From contig CAVPUM010000001.1 of assembly GCA_963708855.1 (NCBI GenBank), positions 62,001 through 126,000 of the forward strand: a DNA stretch of 64,000 nt, in the 5' to 3' direction. This document shows positions 58,917 through 64,000 of this stretch, in pieces (within the stretch, counting starts at the first letter, position 1; each line of letters opens with the position of its first letter). The stretch comes from CAIWHR01 sp963708855 (GTDB lineage Bacteria; Pseudomonadota; Gammaproteobacteria; Burkholderiales; Casimicrobiaceae). Made by a program: the position numbers and the translations under genes. Under the pieces are notes generated by a model, which saw nothing but the letters and a program-made list of their open reading frames with translations, was not told the origin of the DNA and made no database searches.

Positions 58917-59420
58917 ATGATTGGCAAATCCGTTGGTTCGATTGTCCGCGATAAACAGATTCAAGAACTGATCGCGGTACCGGCCTCGGCGACGGTGTCT
59001 GAGGCCGTGTCCAAGATGAGCGAAAAGGGCGTCGGTGCGATCCTGATCAAGAATTCGCAGAACACCGTCGACGGGATTTTCACCGAGCGGGACTTGATGA
59101 TCCGGGTCGTCAACGCGGGACTGGATGCCAGGACCACGGCCATTGGGATGGTCATGACCTCGCAGGTTGGGCGGGTCGAGGGGTGGACCAGTATCGAGGA
59201 TGCGCTGAGCCTGATGGTCGTTCACGGGTATCGACACTTGCTGGTCGAGGACGGGGGCAAGATCGCAGGTATCGTTTCGCTGCGAGATCTCATGGCTTCG
59301 ATGGTGATCCCTGATACGCCGATGGCGCACGAGGGTCGTGCACAGGTTACGCGCGCCCGCGCCGAGGCGGCGCTGCGATTCGTCGCGAGCGCAAAGCCGA
59401 GCGCCGGCCCCGAGCGGTAG
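58917..59420 (+). CDS. CBS domain-containing protein
   Basis: A 167-residue cytosolic protein made of a pair of CBS domains. The first (about 10-70) has LIAVPASATVSEAVSKMSEK and GVGAILIKNSQNTVDGIFTE, and the second (about 75-135) has VEGWTSIEDALSLMVVHGYR and HLLVEDGGKIAGIVSLRDLM. Such modules bind adenosine nucleotides or SAM and act as sensors. GGGAGGCGAC before the ATG is a strong ribosome site. Residues 140-167 are Ala/Arg-rich with no domain. The regulated partner is unknown. Confidence 0.92.
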   Translation: MIGKSVGSIVRDKQIQELIAVPASATVSEAVSKMSEKGVGAILIKNSQNTVDGIFTERDLMIRVVNAGLDARTTAIGMVMTSQVGRVEGWTSIEDALSLMVVHGYRHLLVEDGGKIAGIVSLRDLMASMVIPDTPMAHEGRAQVTRARAEAALRFVASAKPSAGPER

Positions 59421-59449
59421 CGCAATTGAATGTCGTCCTGGAGATCGCG

Positions 59450-59923
59450 ATGCTCTCGCGCATGAGCCTTTGCCTTTGCATGGTGATCGTACCAATATCC
59501 GCTCATGCGGACTGGCAATACGCGACATGGGGCATGTCCCCGGAGCACGTCATTGCCGCGTCGAAGGGCATTGCCGTGCGCGTGGAGAATCCTGCCGCTG
59601 CACGGAACGGCGAGCGGGGATTGCTCACTGCCCCCTACGCGACGAACAACATCCTGTTCGTCGTTCATTTCTGGTTCGCCGCGGGCGAGCCGAAGTTGGC
59701 CCGGGTCAGTCTTGGCACGCAGTACGCCGCAGACTGTCCGAATGTGCGTTCCCTCTTGCCCGGTATCTACGGCGCGCCGCAGGTCTCCGATCTCGGACCG
59801 CCCTCGTCCTTGCGGTGGCGCAGCGAGGCGACCGGCAATTTCATCGCGTTTTCGCAGTACGGCGACACGCGTTGCGTCCTCGATTACTATCCGATACCCG
59901 TTCCCGGGCCGCCCGGCCTCTAG
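59450..59923 (+). CDS. Hypothetical secreted protein
   Basis: I do not recognise this 157-residue protein. A signal peptide (MLSRMSLCLCMVIVPISAHA) precedes DWQYATWGMSPEHVIAASKG, a line seen in small periplasmic proteins that begin with 'W..WGMS..'. Two Cys residues (DCPNV, DTRCVLDYY) could form a disulfide. The ATG at 59450 follows GGAG; the frame is open from a TTG at 59426. It lies 29 bp after the CBS gene. The sequence ends in a Pro-rich tail (YPIPVPGPPGL). Confidence 0.75.
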   Translation: MLSRMSLCLCMVIVPISAHADWQYATWGMSPEHVIAASKGIAVRVENPAAARNGERGLLTAPYATNNILFVVHFWFAAGEPKLARVSLGTQYAADCPNVRSLLPGIYGAPQVSDLGPPSSLRWRSEATGNFIAFSQYGDTRCVLDYYPIPVPGPPGL

Positions 59924-60020
59924 GAACGGCGACGGCAGATGGCGTCCCACGTTTGCCAAGGCCGGCAGCGCGCGTGATAAGTTCCGCCTGCGAGCCACCG
60001 GCCGAAGCCGGCCGCGCCCG

Positions 60021-61460
60021 TCACGGCGCGATGTACGCCGTCTTGACCGTCGTGTAGAACTCGGCGGCGTAGCGCCCCTGCTCGCGCGGGCCGTAGCTCG
60101 AGCCTTTGCGCCCGCCGAAGGGAACGTGGTAGTCGACGCCGGCAGTCGGCAGGTTCACCATCACCATCCCCGCCTGCGCGTGCCGCTTGAAGTGCGACGC
60201 GTGCTTGAGCGACGTGGTCACGATGCCCGTGCACAGGCCGAACTCCGTGTCGTTGGCGAGTGAGAGCGCCTCGTCGTAGTCCTGGGCCCGGATCACGCAC
60301 GCGACCGGGCCGAAGATCTCCTCGCGCGCGATGCGCATTGTGTTGTTGGCCCCGGTGAACAGCGCCGGCGACAGGTAATAGCCTTCGGTCGCCCGCGTCA
60401 GCCGCTCGCCGCCGGCGACCAGCCGCGCGCCTTCGCCCTTGCCGATCTCGAGGTAGCGCAGGTCCTGCTCGAGCTGGCTCGGATCGACGACCGGTCCGAT
60501 GTCGGTCCCCGCACCCAGCGCGTCGTCGACCTTCAGGGTGTTCAGCTTGTCGATCATCGCCGCGACGAAGCGGTCGTGGATGCCCGCGGTGACGATGAGC
60601 CGCGACGACGCCGTGCAGCGCTGGCCGGTCGAGTAGTACGCGCCCTGGACGGCGGCGTTTACAGCCGTCGGCAAGTCGGCGTCGTCGAGCACGACGAGCG
60701 GATTCTTGCCGCCCATCTCCAGCTGCACCTTTGCCATTCTCGCGACGGCCTTGGCCGCGATCGCGCGGCCCGTGCCGACGGAGCCGGTGAAGCTCAGCGC
60801 CGAAACGCCGTGGTCATTCACCAGCGCCTCGCCGACGATCGAGCCGCGTCCCATCACCAGATTGAACACGCCGGCGGGAATGCCCGCCCGGGCCAGGATG
60901 TCCGCCAGCGCCCACGCACAGCCGGGTACCAGGTCCGCGGGCTTCATCACCACGGTGTTGCCGTAGGCGAGCGCCGGCGCGATCTTCCACGCCGGAATCG
61001 CGATCGGGAAATTCCAGGGCGTGATGAGGCCGACGACGCCGACCGGCTCGCGGGTGACCTCGACGTCAATGCCGGGCCGCACCGAGGACAGCTTGTCGCC
61101 CGTGAGGCGCAGCACTTCGCCCGCGAAAAACTTGAAGATGTGCCCGGCGCGTGCGGCTTCGCCGATGCCCTCGGGCAGGGTCTTGCCCTCCTCGCGCGAC
61201 AACAGGCGGCCGAGCTCGTCCTTGCGCGCGAGGATTTCAGTGCCCACGCGGTCGAGAATGATGGAGCGCTCCTGGATCGAGCCCGCCGCCCACCCGGGAA
61301 AGGCCTGTCTCGCGGCCGCGATCGCGGCGCGCGTCTGCGCCGCGTCCGCCTGTGCGTATTCGCCGACCACGTCGCGCACGTCGGACGGATTGCGGTCGGC
61401 GGTAGCCGTGGCGCCGGCGACCCATTCGCCACCGATGAAATTCTTGTGCAGGTCAGGCAT
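60021..61460 (-). CDS. Aldehyde dehydrogenase, 2-oxoglutarate-semialdehyde type
   Basis: A 479-residue NAD(P)+-dependent ALDH. The cofactor motif is SFTGSVGTGRAIAAK, the general base Glu248 is in LEMGGKNPLVV and the catalytic Cys282 in GQRCTASSRL; TPWNFPIAIPAWK is also typical. The 'FGGRKGSSYGPREQGRYA' end and the neighbour (a XylX-like dehydratase, 36 bp upstream on the same strand) make 2,5-dioxopentanoate (2-oxoglutarate semialdehyde) the likely substrate, giving 2-oxoglutarate. Succinate-semialdehyde-type activity is the main alternative. Start ATG at 61460. Confidence 0.88.
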   Translation of the reverse strand: MPDLHKNFIGGEWVAGATATADRNPSDVRDVVGEYAQADAAQTRAAIAAARQAFPGWAAGSIQERSIILDRVGTEILARKDELGRLLSREEGKTLPEGIGEAARAGHIFKFFAGEVLRLTGDKLSSVRPGIDVEVTREPVGVVGLITPWNFPIAIPAWKIAPALAYGNTVVMKPADLVPGCAWALADILARAGIPAGVFNLVMGRGSIVGEALVNDHGVSALSFTGSVGTGRAIAAKAVARMAKVQLEMGGKNPLVVLDDADLPTAVNAAVQGAYYSTGQRCTASSRLIVTAGIHDRFVAAMIDKLNTLKVDDALGAGTDIGPVVDPSQLEQDLRYLEIGKGEGARLVAGGERLTRATEGYYLSPALFTGANNTMRIAREEIFGPVACVIRAQDYDEALSLANDTEFGLCTGIVTTSLKHASHFKRHAQAGMVMVNLPTAGVDYHVPFGGRKGSSYGPREQGRYAAEFYTTVKTAYIAP

Positions 61461-61496
61461 AGTGTGTTTGCTTTCCGTATGAATGGCGAGGGCAAG

Positions 61497-62684
61497 TCAA
61501 AGCAGGCCGCGCCGTGCCAGATTGCCCATCAGCGCGCCGACTCCGAAATTCCAAGGCGCGATCCTGTTGGTGTGATTGACGCGGTTGACGAGCGCGCCCA
61601 GCTTCGGCGTCGCGATGGTGACGATGTCGCCGACGGCGTGGGTGAAGCCCTGGCCGGGCGCGAACCGATCCTTGGTCGGCGCGAACATCGTGCCGAGGAA
61701 GAGCACGAGCCCGTCCGGATACTGATGGTTGGGACCAATGGCGTGGCCGACTAGATCCAGCGGGTCGCGGCTGATCAGCGCCATCGAGCTTCTGCCGGTG
61801 AGCACGAAGCCCTCCGGTCCGTCGATCGTCATCGCGAGCTCGCAGCCACGCACGTCGTCGATGCCGAAGGTCTCGTCGAACAGGCGGATGAACGGCCCGA
61901 TCGCGCAGGACGCGTTGTTGTCCTTGGCCTTGCCGAGCAGGAGCGCGCTGCGCCCCTCGAAGTCGCGCAGGTTGACGTCGTTGCCAAGCGCCGCGCCGAC
62001 CGTGCGGCCCCGGCTGTTTACCGCCAGCACGATCTCGGGCTCCGGGTTGTTCCACTCGGACTGCGGATGGATGCCGATCTCGGCGCCGAGTCCCACCGCC
62101 GACATCGGCTGCGCCTTGGTGAAGATCTCGGCATCCGGCCCGATGCCGACCTCGAGGTACTGCGACCACGCCCCTGCGGCCACCAGCGCCTCCTTCACGG
62201 CGCGCGCCTCGTTTGATCCGGGGCGCACGCGCGCGAGGTCGTCGCCGATCAGCGCGACGAGCGACCGGCGCACCGCCTCGGCCTTCGCCGGATCGCCGCG
62301 CGCCTGTTCCTCGATCACGCGCTCCAGCGTGCTCGCGACGAAGGTCACCCCGGCGGCCTTGACCGCCTGCAGGTCGCATGGGGCGAGAAACCGCGGCCAG
62401 CGCTCGTCGTGCTCGGCTGCGGCCGAATTCGCGAGCACGTCTGCGAGCGCACCGATGCGCGGCAACGCGCCGGCGCGACGAATGGCCCCGACCGGGTCGT
62501 CGAGCTCGAGGAGCGCGCTTGCCGTCGGGGCCACGCGCGACAGATCGTGAACGTCGCTCGGCGTGACGCGCACCAGCGCCGGGCCGCCGGCAGCGGGAAG
62601 CCACGCGCGACCGATCAGCATGGCTCCGTCCGGTTTGTCCGGGAGGCAGGACGCGGCGGTCAGGCGTTGGCGAAGGGATTCCAT
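61497..62684 (-). CDS. xylX: 2-Keto-3-deoxy-pentonate dehydratase, FAH superfamily (XylX-like)
   Basis: A 395-residue FAH-fold enzyme. The pattern LQAVKAAGVTFVASTLERVI, GAWSQYLEVGIGPDAEIFTK, WNNPEPEIVLAVNSRG, GNDVNLRDFEGRSALLLGKA, KDNNASCAIGPFIRLFDETF and QYPDGLVLFLGTMFAP matches the Weimberg-pathway XylX of Caulobacter as I recall it. The reaction is removal of water from 2-keto-3-deoxy-D-xylonate (arabinonate) to 2-oxoglutarate semialdehyde. ATG at 62684 chosen over the open frame upstream, which adds an unrelated 51 residues. The ALDH gene follows by 36 bp; pip is divergent. Confidence 0.85.
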   Translation of the reverse strand: MESLRQRLTAASCLPDKPDGAMLIGRAWLPAAGGPALVRVTPSDVHDLSRVAPTASALLELDDPVGAIRRAGALPRIGALADVLANSAAAEHDERWPRFLAPCDLQAVKAAGVTFVASTLERVIEEQARGDPAKAEAVRRSLVALIGDDLARVRPGSNEARAVKEALVAAGAWSQYLEVGIGPDAEIFTKAQPMSAVGLGAEIGIHPQSEWNNPEPEIVLAVNSRGRTVGAALGNDVNLRDFEGRSALLLGKAKDNNASCAIGPFIRLFDETFGIDDVRGCELAMTIDGPEGFVLTGRSSMALISRDPLDLVGHAIGPNHQYPDGLVLFLGTMFAPTKDRFAPGQGFTHAVGDIVTIATPKLGALVNRVNHTNRIAPWNFGVGALMGNLARRGLL

Positions 62685-62826
62685 GGCGGCTACCGAATAG
62701 GCATCAACGCCTTCGATTATAGGGCTTTGTCGCAAGGCGCGGCCGAAGGGAATCGTCGCCGGGCCCGGAGTTTTGCTGCATACTTGCGCGCGGTGGCGCC
62801 GACGCAGACTCCAGAGGTCGACTGAC

Positions 62827-63801
62827 ATGCCGGACAACCCGCAGCATCGCGTAGACGTTCTCTTTCCCGAGATCGACCCCTACGCGGCGGGCCGGATCAA
62901 TGTCGACGCGCGGCACACGCTGTACTGGGAAACCTGCGGCAACCCCAAAGGGGTGCCGCTCGTCTTCCTGCACGGCGGACCCGGTGGAGGCTGCCTGCCG
63001 CACCACCGCCGATATTTCGACCCGTCGTTCTGGCGCATCGCGCTCTTCGACCAGCGCGGCGCGGGGCGTTCGGCGCCGTTGGCGGAACTTGCCGACAACA
63101 CGACGCAGGACCTCGTCGCCGATCTCGAGCAACTGCGCCGGCATCTCGGGATCCGCCAGTGGCTGCTCTTCGGCGGCTCCTGGGGATCGACGCTCGCGCT
63201 GGCGTATGCCGAAGCCCATCCGGAGCGCTGCCTTGGGCTCGTGCTGCGCGGAGTATTTCTTGCGCGCCCCTCCGAGATCAACTGGTTCCTGCACGGCATG
63301 CGCCACATGTTTCCGGAGGCCTGGCGCGCTTTCTCCGGGTTCCTGCCGCCACGCGAGCGCGACGACCTGCTGGGCAACTACCATCGCCGGCTGACACATC
63401 GGGATCCGGCCGTGCACATGCCCGCGGCGCAGGCCTGGGATCGTTACGAAGGCGCGTGCTCGAGACTGCTGCCCTCGGCCGATCCGCTGCCGAAGTTCGA
63501 CAATGACAACTCGGCGCTCGCCATCGCGCGGATCGAGGCGCATTACTTCGTCCATCAGGCGTTTCTCGGAGCCGACGAACTCCTCGCGAACGTGGGCCGG
63601 ATCCGTCACCTGCCCTGCACGATCGTCCAGGGCCGCTACGACGTCATCTGCCCACCGGTGAGCGCCGACGCGCTTGCCCGCGCCTGGCCGGAGGCCGAAT
63701 ACATCGTCGTCCCGGACGCGGGTCACTCCATTCGCGAGCCGGGAATCACGCAGGAGCTGGTCGCGGCGATGTCGCGGATGCAGGCGCGCCTGGGACGCTA
63801 G
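62827..63801 (+). CDS. pip: Proline iminopeptidase
   Basis: An alpha/beta-hydrolase peptidase of 324 residues that releases N-terminal proline from peptides. Motifs: VFLHGGPGGGCLPHHRRYFD (oxyanion loop), LFDQRGAGRSAPL, the nucleophile GGSWGSTLALAYAE (Ser about 114), acid in GRYDVICPP and His in PDAGHSIREPG. The start is ATG 62827, preceded by GAGGTCGACTGAC; an open frame upstream to 62773 is not used. Its TAG overlaps the stop of the convergent YceI gene. Typical length for the 310-330-residue family. Confidence 0.95.
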   Translation: MPDNPQHRVDVLFPEIDPYAAGRINVDARHTLYWETCGNPKGVPLVFLHGGPGGGCLPHHRRYFDPSFWRIALFDQRGAGRSAPLAELADNTTQDLVADLEQLRRHLGIRQWLLFGGSWGSTLALAYAEAHPERCLGLVLRGVFLARPSEINWFLHGMRHMFPEAWRAFSGFLPPRERDDLLGNYHRRLTHRDPAVHMPAAQAWDRYEGACSRLLPSADPLPKFDNDNSALAIARIEAHYFVHQAFLGADELLANVGRIRHLPCTIVQGRYDVICPPVSADALARAWPEAEYIVVPDAGHSIREPGITQELVAAMSRMQARLGR

Positions 63802-64000
63802 GACTTCCCGGGACGGGCCGCCGGCCCGGGCTCGGATTGGCCCTGCGGCGACCTGGCCGCCGCGGCATCCCCGGCGCGCAACGCGGTCACCTCGAATTCC
63901 AGCTCCACGTCGTCGCCGATCAGCGGATAGGCGAAGTCCATGCCGAACGCGCGGCGTGAAATGCGTCCGGTCACCGTTGCGATGCAAGCCTCCCGCCCGT
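63798..64000 (-). CDS. YceI family protein (partial, N-terminus off window)
   Basis: Only the C-terminal 66 residues are seen. The text ATVTGRISRRAFGMDFAYPL and GDDVELEFEVTALRA is the end of a YceI lipid-binding beta-barrel (polyisoprenoid-binding family), normally periplasmic. It ends in a Pro/Gly/Ala-rich tail (QGQSEPGPAARPGKS). The stop codon shares three bases with the pip stop on the other strand. Upstream part lies beyond the right edge. Confidence 0.8.
   Translation of the reverse strand, partial: GREACIATVTGRISRRAFGMDFAYPLIGDDVELEFEVTALRAGDAAAARSPQGQSEPGPAARPGKS

Noticed and set aside
1..64000. Phage, insertion sequences, CRISPR array, toxin-antitoxin or defence island
   Set aside because: No integrase, transposase, repeat-spacer pattern, Cas or defence-type domain is visible; gene order and composition look uniform.
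1..64000. tRNA or rRNA genes
   Set aside because: The spacers are short and none shows a clover-leaf or rRNA-like sequence.

Overview
The window is chromosomal DNA of roughly two-thirds G+C by eye, with dense, short-spaced genes from a Gram-negative bacterium. The order leuS-lptE-holA, the families DUF1415, DUF2189 and the PA0069-type radical SAM protein, and a GC-rich intergenic palindromic repeat at 1156-1368 all point to a betaproteobacterium close to Burkholderiales. I see no phage, insertion sequence, CRISPR array, tRNA or rRNA. Much of the content is ordinary housekeeping and catabolism.

Region 1 (1-28 kb) is mostly housekeeping. It holds a partial phytoene-dehydrogenase-like oxidoreductase, fabI, a tandem SodC pair (one metal-ligand-poor and frameshifted, one canonical), hslU with no hslV beside it, an AEC carrier followed by a SAF-domain reductase, and DUF1415. 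A minus-strand run DsbD / redoxin / HlyD / ABC ATPase / ABC permease (13.7 to 7.9 kb) looks like one operon. Then come a GDT1/UPF0016 cation exporter, leuS-lptE-holA, rsmE plus a GNAT acetyltransferase, a second thioredoxin-fold protein, metY / hydrolase / DUF2189, a Ca2+-type P-type ATPase and a radical SAM protein.

Region 2 (28-45.8 kb) is catabolic and accessory. It has a UxaA small-subunit-like protein followed by a 44-codon stump of the large subunit, and a GlcD-GlcF-type FAD/Fe-S fusion divergent from a glyoxylate-type aminotransferase. A TRAP transporter sits in one operon with an enoyl-CoA hydratase and a CoA-transferase. After that come a short MgtE, tandem-domain GFA and OsmC proteins, an NTF2-like protein, a small cytochrome c, an AlaX-type editing protein and an adenylate/guanylate cyclase.

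Region 3 (45.8-62.7 kb) is a sugar-acid hub. A GntR/FCD regulator at 56.0-56.8 kb heads a minus-strand series: L-idonate dehydrogenase, TRAP DctP-DctQ-DctM, an enolase-superfamily dehydratase, an altronate-dehydratase-family protein, a sugar-type solute-binding protein and an IlvD/Edd dehydratase. Divergent from it are an SDR and an FAH hydrolase of the 2-keto-3-deoxy-fuconate type. A TNGTNNNACNA-type palindrome lies between the two arms. Farther on, a XylX-like dehydratase and a ketoglutarate-semialdehyde-type dehydrogenase complete, with the IlvD/Edd enzyme, a plausible lower Weimberg route from pentonates to 2-oxoglutarate. The window ends in pip and a partial YceI gene.

Six reading-frame breaks in five genes are each repaired by removing one base, and five of them cluster at 40.8-46.8 kb. 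This looks more like insertion-type sequence errors than independent decay, so the affected genes may be intact in the organism. I found no convincing new defence or mobile system. The points most worth following are the sugar-acid regulon with its operator, the tandem-domain GFA and OsmC proteins, the two-hairpin element at 58.8 kb and the quasi-palindrome at 21.2 kb.
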